The notes under the pieces are model-generated. The model did no database searches, was not told where the DNA came from, and worked only from the letters and a program-made list of their open reading frames with translations. Positions 35,600 through 43,712 of a DNA stretch of 64,000 nt are shown here, one piece after another; positions within the stretch are counted from its first letter, which is position 1, and every line of letters starts with the position of its first letter. The position numbers and the translations under genes are program-made. Origin of the DNA: Perlabentimonas sp046542995 (lineage in GTDB: Bacteria; Bacteroidota; Bacteroidia; Bacteroidales; Tenuifilaceae). The stretch is taken from assembly GCA_046542995.1 (NCBI GenBank), contig JBKHAH010000004.1, forward strand, positions 10,431 to 74,430. The letters run 5' to 3'.

Positions 35600-36868
35600 T
35601 TACTTCCAAGTTACAGGCTTTCTTCTTACAGGCATGGTCATACATCTGGCGCCACCACCTCCGCGTGGGAGTTCGCTTCCATCAAGTGTGATTACGTACT
35701 TGTTGTAGTTGTTGAGATCTACCTTCCCGTTCACAACCTCTTTTGCTCTTATAATTTCATAACCATGATGGTTCATTTCATCCATAGTGTATGTGTTACG
35801 GGCGTAACCAAGAACTTTACCGGGACCAACAGCAAAAAAGTTAGCACCACTATGCCACTGTTCACGTTCTTGTGGCCAGCTATCTTTGCTTCCTCCACAC
35901 TGTATAGGCGTAAGGTTCATGCCAAGGTTTTTTAATGCAACTAAAAGGTTCTCAACGTTCTTTATCTCCTTAACCTTGCCATTCTCAATGGTTATTTTCA
36001 CTGTTTGATATTTGTTAGGCCTAAGTATCAATGGCTCAAAAATCATGCAGGAGTCCACGTCAAGCAGAGTGAAAACCATGTCAAGATGAATGAACGATTC
36101 GGGTTTGTATGGTAGCTCCTGAACAATTATATGCCTTTTCTTATTATCGTTTTTTGAGCACAGCCTGTTAATGATAAAATCGATGCCCTGCGTTGATGTT
36201 CGAGCGCTGTTTCCTATAAGTAAGATATCATCACGGGCAATTAGAACATCCCCGCCTTCAATAGATATTTCGCCGTTGCAATTAAAGGTAAGCGGATTGG
36301 TTGTGTTTGTAGCAAAAGAGTCGGAGTGGCTAAAGATAGCCTCCATGATAATGGTTTCCCTGTCGCGAACTTTGCTCGCCATCTTACCAATTAATACTTC
36401 ATCAAATATTGAGATTGAAGCATCGCGAGTGAAATAAAAGTTGTACAGTGGGGGGAGGGCATACCTCTCGTTGCTTAAAAAGCTGGTTAATGTGTTACGG
36501 GTTATAGGCAGCCCCTCAATAAGGATTTTTGCAAGTTGCTTAGAAGGTGTGCTGGAAAGCTCATCACGCAGATGCATTACACCTTCGTGTTTGCAAATGG
36601 TTTCTATCAGCTCATCGCGAGCAGCAGGTTTTCTTACTACTTCGTATAGGAGCTCGCTTACTTGGTATGTTCGCGTTATTTTTGAGAGAACCCCGCTTAG
36701 CTGGCTATACTCTTTGCGTGCTACCTCAAGGTTTAAAATGTCGCTATATAGTGCCCGGTGGGCATCCATCGGGGTCATGTTTTCTACCTCGGCTCCAGGT
36801 GTATGTAATATTACTCCTTCAAGCTCTCCAATTTCGGAGTTAACATTTACATTTAGTTTATTGCTCAT
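35600..36868 (-). CDS. arcA: Arginine deiminase
   Basis: A 422-residue guanidino-group-modifying enzyme converting arginine to citrulline and ammonia. Family signatures: GELEGVILHTPGAEVENMTP at the start, NFYFTRDASISIFDEVLIG near residue 145, ISIEGGDVLIARDDILLIG near residue 205, FIHLDMVFTLLD near residue 260 with the catalytic His, and GGGGARCMTMPVRR with the nucleophile C409. No ornithine transcarbamylase, carbamate kinase or antiporter is nearby, so this is not a complete ADI operon. It has a clear TATCTTTG box upstream. Confidence 0.93.
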   Translation of the reverse strand: MSNKLNVNVNSEIGELEGVILHTPGAEVENMTPMDAHRALYSDILNLEVARKEYSQLSGVLSKITRTYQVSELLYEVVRKPAARDELIETICKHEGVMHLRDELSSTPSKQLAKILIEGLPITRNTLTSFLSNERYALPPLYNFYFTRDASISIFDEVLIGKMASKVRDRETIIMEAIFSHSDSFATNTTNPLTFNCNGEISIEGGDVLIARDDILLIGNSARTSTQGIDFIINRLCSKNDNKKRHIIVQELPYKPESFIHLDMVFTLLDVDSCMIFEPLILRPNKYQTVKITIENGKVKEIKNVENLLVALKNLGMNLTPIQCGGSKDSWPQEREQWHSGANFFAVGPGKVLGYARNTYTMDEMNHHGYEIIRAKEVVNGKVDLNNYNKYVITLDGSELPRGGGGARCMTMPVRRKPVTWK

Positions 36869-36911
36869 GACTAATAAGTTTTTGTTGGTTACCCGAATAA
36901 AAATCAGCGTG

Positions 36912-36919
36912 CAAAGATA
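36912..36919 (-). promoter_or_regulatory. Putative -7 box for the arginine deiminase gene
   Basis: The minus strand reads TATCTTTG, matching TAnnTTTG, 43 bases before the ATG at 36868. Confidence 0.55.
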
Positions 36920-37374
36920 ACTCCATGAATGATAACTGAAAACAATTTATTTGCTGTTTAGCGACATGAAGTTCATGCTTTGCAATGGATGTTGGCATCT
37001 TTCATCTGCTAATGCTAGTAATCATGTTTGTTTTTATAAATTGAATAATGGACAATTGGGTGTGCTTAATTTACGCAATAAAACTGACAATAATGATTAA
37101 ACGCATTTGAATATTTCTGTTGGCTTTAGCCAACGTGTTTATAGCACTACAAATGGAGTGAGAATTCTAAATCCATAACTCTGCATAAACTGAGTTGCTT
37201 AATAAATATTAGTTTCGAATTATCTTAAGAAGTTTAGTGGGGTGATAAAGTTTGTTGGTCAGGTTTATTGCTATGCTTGTCAAAACACCCTTGTTGAATG
37301 CTATTATTTGGCATATATTTGAGGGCGTATGAATGAGCTATAAGCTTATTGATTACCGGTGGTTAAGTTAAGTT
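36920..37374. other. Gene-free stretch with a short REP-like palindrome
   Basis: About 450 bases without a credible ORF on either strand. The only structure noticed is the 16-base palindrome at 37119-37134 (GTTGGCT TT AGCCAAC), of a kind dispersed in intergenic DNA of many Bacteroidota. Confidence 0.4.
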
Positions 37375-37403
37375 GTGCGGCACAAACAGCGTTTGTGCCG
37401 CAC
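37375..37403 (-). terminator. Hairpin at the end of the iron-sulfur/DUF454 operon
   Basis: A perfect 13-bp stem (GTGCGGCACAAAC / GTTTGTGCCGCAC) with a 3-base loop lies six bases past the stop of the DUF454 gene. The T-run that follows on the minus strand is poor, so it may instead protect the mRNA 3' end. Confidence 0.65.
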
Positions 37404-37408
37404 TAACT

Positions 37409-37846
37409 TTATGGGGTTATTTCATCGGAGTTATTGGTCGTTGTCTTGTTTTTGGGCATGGTTCTTAAGCTTAGTACGTGAATGGAAACACCAATGGCGA
37501 CCAATAGGAGGAGTAGCTGTACCCAAATGAGTTCTTTCATAAAATAAGCGCTTATACAAATAGTTGCCCATAGAATTATTAGGGTGCTTACTTTTACGCT
37601 TTTACTTATTGATCTGTGGTGAATGTAATTTCGAATATACGAACCAAATACCCTGTGGGTCAGGAGCCAACGGTAAAGCCGTTGCGAACTTCTTAAAAAC
37701 AGATATGCGGCAAGCAGAAGAAAAGGCGTTGTGGGTAGCAAAGGAAGTGCAATTCCTATTATACCAAGCGTAACGGAAACTACCCCTCCAGTAACCATTA
37801 AAAATCGAACAATTGGTTTTAAAGGCTTTTGCTCTTTGTGAAGCAT
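37409..37846 (-). CDS. DUF454 (YbaN-like) inner-membrane protein
   Basis: A 145-residue protein with about four membrane helices. The hallmark is GIIGIALPLLPTTPFLLLAAYLFLRSSQRLYRWLLTHRVFGSYIRNY, seen here as LPLLPTTPFLLL near residue 33 and LLTHRVFGSYI near residue 62, shared with YbaN. The function is unknown. It ends the leftward operon of two iron-sulfur proteins (17-base gap), which suggests a link to redox or iron metabolism. Confidence 0.9.
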   Translation of the reverse strand: MLHKEQKPLKPIVRFLMVTGGVVSVTLGIIGIALPLLPTTPFLLLAAYLFLRSSQRLYRWLLTHRVFGSYIRNYIHHRSISKSVKVSTLIILWATICISAYFMKELIWVQLLLLLVAIGVSIHVLSLRTMPKNKTTTNNSDEITP

Positions 37847-37863
37847 TACGTTGTTAGAAAAAA

Positions 37864-38070
37864 TTATAATGTTGAACTTTTACTATTATGTGAGCCATCA
37901 CAAAACGGCTTGTTGCTTGATTGCCCACAGGCACACAAATAAACCTCATTAACACTCTCAGGTGTAATTGGATTACCATCTGCTCCAACAAGGTCGAAAG
38001 GGGCTGTTACTTTAATTGGTCCGTTCTTGTTTATTATAACCTCGGGTCTCTTCTTAATTTTATTATCCAT
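37864..38070 (-). CDS. CDGSH iron-sulfur domain protein
   Basis: A 68-residue stand-alone CDGSH (zinc-finger-type mitoNEET-like) protein. The 2Fe-2S ligands C46, C48, C57 and H61 form YLCACGQSSNKPFCDGSH, the exact family spacing of three cysteines and one histidine. By family it binds a labile 2Fe-2S cluster and acts in redox sensing or cluster transfer. It lies four bases after a larger protein with a variant of the same domain, so the two are co-translated. Confidence 0.95.
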   Translation of the reverse strand: MDNKIKKRPEVIINKNGPIKVTAPFDLVGADGNPITPESVNEVYLCACGQSSNKPFCDGSHNSKSSTL

Positions 38071-38073
38071 GTC

Positions 38074-38562
38074 TTATTCTGGGTCTTTAAATCCTACTTT
38101 AAAATGATTTCCATCGCAAAAAGGCATGTTGTTTGATTGTCCACACCGACACAGCGATACCATTTGCATTGATTTTAGCTCGTTCCCATCCTCGCCAATC
38201 ATCCTAAATTTTCCTGAAAGAAGTATTGGCCCATTTCGCATTACTTGAATTTTAACGGGCTTGGTTTCACTTGCACTGGCGTTGATAATTTTATCCTCAT
38301 CCTCTTTCACGGCTTTTGGAGATGTTTCCAGCTTGTTTTTCTCCGGATCTAACCATCTAAAGGTCAGAGCATTGGTAGGACACTGGTTTACAATATCTAT
38401 TATATCTTCAGTAGGAGCGCCCTGCATGTTAACCCATGGACGATTCCTAGGATTAAAAACTGAAAGTAGCTTGGTGTAGCAGGTTGTGGCATGAATACAT
38501 TCACCAGGTTTCCAAAATACAGTTATATCATCGTTGGAGTAGCTCCTGTTGTTTTTTTCCAT
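38074..38562 (-). CDS. Divergent 4Fe-4S (Fer4_19-like) plus CDGSH-type fusion protein
   Basis: A 162-residue two-domain protein. Residues 1-75 fit the divergent mono-cluster ferredoxin family (PF06902): GECIHATTCY with C22 and C28 and CPTNALTFRW with C61. Residues 105-155 form a CDGSH domain with ligands C138, C140, C149 and H153. The signature reads CDGNH, with Asn in place of the Ser next to the His ligand. A basic, charged linker joins the two. The role is presumably electron transfer or cluster storage. It is first in the operon. Confidence 0.9.
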   Translation of the reverse strand: MEKNNRSYSNDDITVFWKPGECIHATTCYTKLLSVFNPRNRPWVNMQGAPTEDIIDIVNQCPTNALTFRWLDPEKNKLETSPKAVKEDEDKIINASASETKPVKIQVMRNGPILLSGKFRMIGEDGNELKSMQMVSLCRCGQSNNMPFCDGNHFKVGFKDPE

Positions 38563-38620
38563 TGGACTGTAACGTTTTTAGTTTCTTAAACAAAAGCAAC
38601 GGATAACACCATGCTTTTGT

Positions 38621-39157
38621 TTAGTTATAACTTGATATATCGTTTTTAATCACTATGCAGCTGGCAATAATATCGTGAAGCGCCTGCTTTCTCTCGGTAA
38701 ATCCTGCCATTACGTATCCTATAAGAAAGGTTAGATTGGTAATTATTCTGGCAAAATATCTACCTGTAGCTCTGGCAAATGTCACTCTTTCGCCATTAAG
38801 CGCTGTAACTTTAATTCCAATTGCAAGCTTGCCAAGAGTTGCATTGTATTTGGATGACTCCATAAGAGCGTAGTATAACCATCCAGCAGCAAGATTCAGT
38901 AACCCGATTAACAGGAAGAGGCCAACTATTATTCCAACTTTAAGAAGATTCCCTTCGGCCATAAAGGATTCGAAAGAATTGAAATTGCTGGTATCCTCAA
39001 TTTTTAATGCTAAGGTAACAACAAAAAATATTGTAGGAATAAAAAGTATTAGGCTGAATATATGAAGAATGATGCGGTCAATGATGAATGCAGCAAATCG
39101 TAACCAAAATCCTGCATATTCAATTTTTTCCTGCTGAGAGCTTTCAATAAGTTCCAT
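38621..39157 (-). CDS. RDD family membrane protein
   Basis: A 178-residue protein; the ATG at 39157 gives MELIESSQQEKIEYAGFWLRF, which leads straight into the family motif. The longer reading to 39208 adds an unlikely N-terminus. RDD hallmarks are AGFWLRFAAFIIDRIILH near residue 13, with Arg and Asp-Asp-type residues, NATLGKLAIGIKVTALNGERVTFARATGRYF near residue 120, and a final ALHDIIASCIVIKND. Three to four membrane helices are visible. The family is linked to Na+/ion or transport roles in some cases; none is shown here. Confidence 0.88.
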   Translation of the reverse strand: MELIESSQQEKIEYAGFWLRFAAFIIDRIILHIFSLILFIPTIFFVVTLALKIEDTSNFNSFESFMAEGNLLKVGIIVGLFLLIGLLNLAAGWLYYALMESSKYNATLGKLAIGIKVTALNGERVTFARATGRYFARIITNLTFLIGYVMAGFTERKQALHDIIASCIVIKNDISSYN

Positions 39158-39310
39158 GATTAGTTCAATTAGTAAATAATTGTGAAAATTCCTTAAAAAA
39201 ATTGACATTTCGAAATTTTTTTGGCATTTTTTCTGTAATATGATTTAACAGATTGGTAAAAACAAAAAATTATTAATACCGTTAAAGAGGTTAAGAAGCA
39301 AAGTGTAGTT

Positions 39311-39922
39311 ATGAGAATGGCTTTAAAATTATTGTTAGTTACTGTCTTTTTGCTTGCAATTAGCAGCAGTTATCATCTGTATGGGCAAATCCCCAGAACT
39401 ATTGATGGTAAGCAGATGCTGCCTATTAGGGTGGTTAATGGCGATACGCTTCCAAATATTAACTTGAGGCAGGTGGTGGTATTTCCTGACAGGAAATTCT
39501 CTAATAAAAGAGATTATAGGCGATACCGTAGATTGATAAGGAATCTTAAGGTGGTTTACCCATACGTTCAGGTTGCAAAGTATAAAATTTCGGAGATGGA
39601 CGCTCATTATCGAACGCTTGACTCCGATGCTGCCAAAAGAGCATACGTAAAACAGGTTGAAAAGGAGTTGCGTGAAGAATTTGAAGGTCAACTTGTTAAA
39701 CTCACTTTCTCTCAGGGACGGTTGCTAATCAAGTTAATAGATAGAGAGATTGGGCGAACAAGCTATGCCGTCATTCGTGACCTAAGAGGAGGCTTTTCAG
39801 CAGTTTTCTGGCAAGCAGTGGCTAGGGTTTTCGGTTCAAATTTAAAGGCAGAGTTTGATGCCTACGGTGATGATATGCTTTTGAACGAGCTAATAATTCT
39901 ACATGAGCATGGATTGCTATAA
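39311..39922 (+). CDS. DUF4294 family protein
   Basis: A 203-residue exported protein restricted to Bacteroidota. It has a signal peptide (residues 1-26, ending near LYGQ), a short beta stretch with VVNGDTLPNINLRQVVVFP, then a helical domain beginning FSNKRDYRRYRRLIRNLKVVYPY and continuing KLTFSQGRLLIKLIDREIGRTSY. These are the conserved DUF4294 segments. The function is unknown. It is a single gene facing elbB, with a shared terminator. Confidence 0.88.
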   Translation: MRMALKLLLVTVFLLAISSSYHLYGQIPRTIDGKQMLPIRVVNGDTLPNINLRQVVVFPDRKFSNKRDYRRYRRLIRNLKVVYPYVQVAKYKISEMDAHYRTLDSDAAKRAYVKQVEKELREEFEGQLVKLTFSQGRLLIKLIDREIGRTSYAVIRDLRGGFSAVFWQAVARVFGSNLKAEFDAYGDDMLLNELIILHEHGLL

Positions 39923-39925
39923 AAA

Positions 39926-39955
39926 AAATGACGCCCAGGATTGGGCATCATTTTT
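39926..39955. terminator. Bidirectional terminator between the DUF4294 gene and elbB
   Basis: A 12-bp stem with one mismatch (AAATGACGCCCA / TGGGCATCATTT) has an A-run on the left and TTTTT on the right. Confidence 0.8.
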
Positions 39956-39975
39956 ATGCTTTAATTCAAATAACC

Positions 39976-40632
39976 CTAAATGTGCTTAGATATCTCCTTG
40001 ATTATTGCATTCGCTCCATTGGCTATGTCAATTATTGTTGCGTCTAACATATAGCATGGTGTAGTAAATATTAGGTTCTCTTTATCGGAAACAACCTCCC
40101 CGTGGCTAGTCTTTTCATGTTTTGCTCCCATGCTCTCAATGGCCTTAGCAGTGCCATCGTCCTGCCCAATTGTAAGGGTTACATCACCCAGTACTTTTGC
40201 TATAATAACGGGTGAAATGCATAGCGCGCCAATGGGTTTTTTGCTGCCATGTGTTTCTTTAACTACTTTTTCTATCTCAGGATTAACACTGCAATCTGAC
40301 CCTTCAAAGGCAAAATTGCATAGGTTTTTTGCTACACCAAAACCGCCAGGAAAAATCAACGCATCAAAATTGTTGGGTTCGTAATCGCTCAAAGGCTTTA
40401 TATCACCTCGTGCGATACGGGCTGATTCAACAAGCACGTTGCGCTTTTCGTTCATCTCATCGCCAGTAATGTGATTAATTACATGGTGCTGCTCTATGTC
40501 GGGAGCAAAAATCTGGTAGGAGTGTCCCTGCGAAGCTATAGCATAAAGCGTCATGGTGGTTTCGTGAATTTCTGCACCATCAAATACTCCGCAACCTGAA
40601 AGTACAACTGCAAATTTTTTCTCTTTACTCAT
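39976..40632 (-). CDS. elbB: Isoprenoid biosynthesis glyoxalase ElbB
   Basis: A 218-residue DJ-1/PfpI-superfamily protein. Signature segments are VVLSGCGVFDGAEIHET at the start, ALIFPGGFGVAKNLCNFAF near residue 90 and PIGALCISPVIIAKVLG near residue 133, with the nucleophile-elbow Cys in ALCIS. ElbB proteins have weak glyoxalase activity and were linked to isoprenoid synthesis; the physiological role is unclear. Length matches the family (217). Convergent with the DUF4294 gene. Confidence 0.94.
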   Translation of the reverse strand: MSKEKKFAVVLSGCGVFDGAEIHETTMTLYAIASQGHSYQIFAPDIEQHHVINHITGDEMNEKRNVLVESARIARGDIKPLSDYEPNNFDALIFPGGFGVAKNLCNFAFEGSDCSVNPEIEKVVKETHGSKKPIGALCISPVIIAKVLGDVTLTIGQDDGTAKAIESMGAKHEKTSHGEVVSDKENLIFTTPCYMLDATIIDIANGANAIIKEISKHI

Positions 40633-40729
40633 AGGTCAATTATTTTTAGTTATTTTTGGTAAAATAGCTATTTTAAATATTCTACGAAAGATTTCCCTTT
40701 GTATTAAATGTTAAAAAATATAAATATTT

Positions 40730-41293
40730 ATGAGGTCATTTATAGCATTTGAGGTTAAAACGCAAAGCAAGCTCAGTAATTTTATAGCCAACCTAAAAGC
40801 AACGCTTAGTAATGATAAGGTGAAGTGGGTAAGATTACCTGTACTACATCAAACATTGTTTTTTCTTGGCGAAGTAACTGAGGAGCAGTTTGAAAGTGTT
40901 AAGAATAGCCTTTCGCAATATTTACATGATATCCCTAGTTTTGAAATCAGAATAAAAGGTCTTGGCATTTTTGGGAATAGTAGGAATCCAAAGGTGATAT
41001 GGGTTGGAATAGAGGAGTCGGAACCGCTCAATAAGTTACACAGAAGAGTCTGTAATGCAGTTATGCCCCTGGGGTTTGTCCCTGATAAAAGAGGGTTTAA
41101 TCCGCATATTACCATTGGCAGGGTTAAGTTTGTTGCAAATTTAGAAAGTTTACGCTCTATTATTTATGAGAATAAATCGCGTTTTTTCCAAAAGAGTCTT
41201 GTAAATAATGTGACCATTTATAAAAGCGACCTTACCCCTCAGGGACCTTTATACACCCCATTGTTTAGCCAGAAGTTGAAACCACCTATTTAG
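40730..41293 (+). CDS. thpR: RNA 2',3'-cyclic phosphodiesterase (2H family)
   Basis: A 187-residue 2H phosphoesterase. The two catalytic HxT motifs are HQTLFFLGEV near residue 42 and HITIGRVK near residue 125, in the two-lobed arrangement of LigT/ThpR. It opens MRSFIAFEVKTQS, the usual RxFIAxxL-type start. It hydrolyses 2',3'-cyclic phosphates on RNA ends. The 3' end overlaps the 3' end of the leftward permease gene by 8 bases. Confidence 0.92.
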   Translation: MRSFIAFEVKTQSKLSNFIANLKATLSNDKVKWVRLPVLHQTLFFLGEVTEEQFESVKNSLSQYLHDIPSFEIRIKGLGIFGNSRNPKVIWVGIEESEPLNKLHRRVCNAVMPLGFVPDKRGFNPHITIGRVKFVANLESLRSIIYENKSRFFQKSLVNNVTIYKSDLTPQGPLYTPLFSQKLKPPI

Positions 41294-42377
41294 GTGCCAT
41301 TTTGTAGAGTGCCAGCGCAATTATTGCGTACAGGAAGTTTGGTATCCAAACGGCGAGCAGCGGAGGTATTGCCCCTCCTACCGAAAACATGGTTGCAAAA
41401 CGCATAAAAAGTATGTAGCTAAAGCTAAGTGCTAACCCTAAGCCTATGTGCAAGCCAATGCCTCCTCTCACTTTTCTTGATGATAGTGAAACGCCTATGA
41501 GGGTGAGTATGAAAGTTGAGAACGGATATGCTACCCGGCTATACTTTTCAATTAAGTAAAAGTCAACATTGTCTGCCCCCTGTAATTTCTGCTCATCAAT
41601 AAAGTCGTTGAGTTCAAACATATTCATTGTTTCAACAACATTTAGACGGCGTGAAAAGTCGGAGGGCTCAAGGAAAATTACAGTGTCAATCTTTTCACCG
41701 AATTCAATTTCCTCCCCCTTGTCAGTAAAGGTTCGTATGTGGTAGTTATGGGCAACCCATTTGTTGGAGGTTGTGTCCCATTTTACCATGTCGGATATAA
41801 GTTTTGATTTTAGCTCACCATCAACAAAATGCTCCATGCTAAACCTATTCCCCATGTTGTTATGGGTGTTATACGATTGCATGTAAATGAAAATGCCGGG
41901 GCGTACCTGCCTATGAATATTTCGGTCGGTGTTTCTCAAAGGGTTTTTAACATACGTGTTCTCAAAATCGAGGCGCGTTTCGTTGGCTGGAGGTATTATA
42001 AAGCTGGTTAGGAGGAATGAGAAGATGGATATGATTAAAGCTGAGATGAAATAGGGGAACATTATTCTTTTAAAGCTAACACCGCTACTCAGAATTGCAA
42101 TAATCTCCGTATTGTATGCCATTTTTGATGTAAAGAATATAACGGCAATAAATGTGAACAACGAGCTGAAAAGATTAGCAAAGTATGGTATAAAATTCAA
42201 GTAGTAATCAAATACTATTGCTTTAAGCGGTGCGTCTTTCCCTACAAAGTCGTCCATCTTTTCTGCTACATCAAACACTACAGCAATACCAACAATGAGT
42301 AAAATGGCGTAAAAATACGTGCCAATAAACTTACGTATGATATAAATATCAATTATTTTAAGGCCTAACTTTCTCAT
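41286..42377 (-). CDS. LptF/LptG-family permease
   Basis: A 363-residue YjgP/YjgQ protein of the LPS export ABC transporter. Layout: helices near residues 15-38, 58-80 and 100-125, a periplasmic beta-jellyroll domain (about 130-265), and three C-terminal helices. The start YIIRKFIGTYFYAILLIVGIAVVFDVAEKM is a family hallmark. It moves lipopolysaccharide from the inner membrane toward the Lpt bridge. Assignment to F or G is not secure. It overlaps tgt by four bases (ATGA), so the two are co-translated, a pairing common in this phylum. Confidence 0.9.
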   Translation of the reverse strand: MRKLGLKIIDIYIIRKFIGTYFYAILLIVGIAVVFDVAEKMDDFVGKDAPLKAIVFDYYLNFIPYFANLFSSLFTFIAVIFFTSKMAYNTEIIAILSSGVSFKRIMFPYFISALIISIFSFLLTSFIIPPANETRLDFENTYVKNPLRNTDRNIHRQVRPGIFIYMQSYNTHNNMGNRFSMEHFVDGELKSKLISDMVKWDTTSNKWVAHNYHIRTFTDKGEEIEFGEKIDTVIFLEPSDFSRRLNVVETMNMFELNDFIDEQKLQGADNVDFYLIEKYSRVAYPFSTFILTLIGVSLSSRKVRGGIGLHIGLGLALSFSYILFMRFATMFSVGGAIPPLLAVWIPNFLYAIIALALYKMAPK

Positions 42378-43504
42378 AAACGCGTGGCGACTCTTTTTAC
42401 CATTTGTTTTTTCCAGCTACTAAACTGTTTGTTTTCAATCATTTTTCTTGCCTCGTTAACCAGCCATAGATAGAAACCTAGATTGTGTAGGCTCGCTATC
42501 TGAGGCCCAAGCATCTCATTTGATACAAAAAGATGCCTTAGGTATGCTTTGGTGAACCGTTTGTCTACAAAAGTTGTGCCCTTGGGGTCAATGGGGCTAA
42601 AATCATCATACCATTTTTTATTTCTGATATTAATTATGCCCTCGCTGGTAAATAGCATCCCGTTACGTCCGTTTCGCGTTGGCATTACGCAGTCAAACAT
42701 ATCAACTCCGCGCTCAATAGCTTCGAGAATATTTTCTGGTGTACCAACTCCCATTAGGTAACGTGGCTTATCCATGGGTAGTATGTTGTTAACCACTTCA
42801 ACCATCTCATACATAACTTCAGCGGGTTCGCCAACTGATAGACCTCCAATGGCATACCCCTCGCGATTCAGTGATGCAATATGCTCGGCAGCTCTCTTTC
42901 TAAGATCTGTATAAACGCACCCTTGAACTATTGGGAAAAGGGACTGATGATGCCCGTAAACAGGCTCTGTTTCATCAAAACGTTTCAAGCATTTATCAAG
43001 CCAGCTTTCGGTTAGGTCGAGCGATTTTTTTGCGTAATCGTAGGTAGCATCTCCAGGCGGGCACTCATCAAAAGCCATAATAATATCAGCACCAATAGTA
43101 CGCTGGATATCAACCACGCCCTCGGGAGAGAATATATGTTTGGAGCCATCAATGTGGGACCGGAAATGTGCCCCATCGGGTTTTAATTTTCTGTTGGCTG
43201 CTAGAGAAAACACCTGGTACCCTCCACTATCGGTTAGTATGGGTCTTTGCCATGATATGAACTTATGAAGCCCCCCGGATCGCTTTAAAATATCGAGACC
43301 CGGACGCAAGTAAAGGTGATAGGTATTGCCAAGTATAATTTTTGCATTTATCTCATCCTCAAGGTCACGTTGTGTTACACCTTTTACGCTACCAACCGTT
43401 CCAACAGGCATAAATATTGGAGTAGGAATGGTTCCGTGGGCGGTGAAAATTTCGCCACTTCTGGCATTGCTATCTGTGTCGGTTGATTTAATTTTAAAAA
43501 ACAT
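42374..43504 (-). CDS. tgt: tRNA-guanine transglycosylase lacking the zinc cysteines
   Basis: A 376-residue queuosine-pathway enzyme that swaps G34 for preQ1. Catalytic D92 is in LTDSGGYQVFS and D271 in DCVMPTRNGRNGMLFT; substrate motifs such as GGLSVGEP are intact. The zinc site seen in Z. mobilis and E. coli Tgt (CxCxxC then His) is altered: the three Cys positions are G309, T311 and D314 in PKGTTFVD, while H340 in LHNLGFY stays. I recall similar loss in other Bacteroidota, but cannot check. It is first in the operon with the Lpt permease. Confidence 0.95.
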   Translation of the reverse strand: MFFKIKSTDTDSNARSGEIFTAHGTIPTPIFMPVGTVGSVKGVTQRDLEDEINAKIILGNTYHLYLRPGLDILKRSGGLHKFISWQRPILTDSGGYQVFSLAANRKLKPDGAHFRSHIDGSKHIFSPEGVVDIQRTIGADIIMAFDECPPGDATYDYAKKSLDLTESWLDKCLKRFDETEPVYGHHQSLFPIVQGCVYTDLRKRAAEHIASLNREGYAIGGLSVGEPAEVMYEMVEVVNNILPMDKPRYLMGVGTPENILEAIERGVDMFDCVMPTRNGRNGMLFTSEGIINIRNKKWYDDFSPIDPKGTTFVDKRFTKAYLRHLFVSNEMLGPQIASLHNLGFYLWLVNEARKMIENKQFSSWKKQMVKRVATRL

Positions 43505-43623
43505 TGAAATAATGAATTCTCATTGAAAATATTAAAAAATCATGGTTAACTTAGGATGCGAAATAAATGCTATAAAAGCCATGTAAATAGTTAGTTAGTT
43601 GAAATGTTAGTGGCTATTTAATT

Positions 43624-43642
43624 TAAATTTGTCCCAAAGATA
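43624..43642. promoter_or_regulatory. Back-to-back -7 boxes of divergent genes
   Basis: TAAATTTG on the plus strand (43624-43631) points to the glycosyltransferase gene. TATCTTTG on the minus strand (43642-43635) points to tgt. The boxes are separated by only three bases, so polymerase cannot occupy both at once. Confidence 0.5.
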
Positions 43643-43712
43643 GCAGAAAAAGTTTTAAAACATTTAATGGATTGCCTTCTAACCTTGCTAAACCCGAAAA
43701 TGTTTAATAAAA

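Noticed and set aside
35600..36868. Complete arginine deiminase pathway operon
   Set aside because: Only the deiminase is present; no transcarbamylase, carbamate kinase or antiporter lies nearby.
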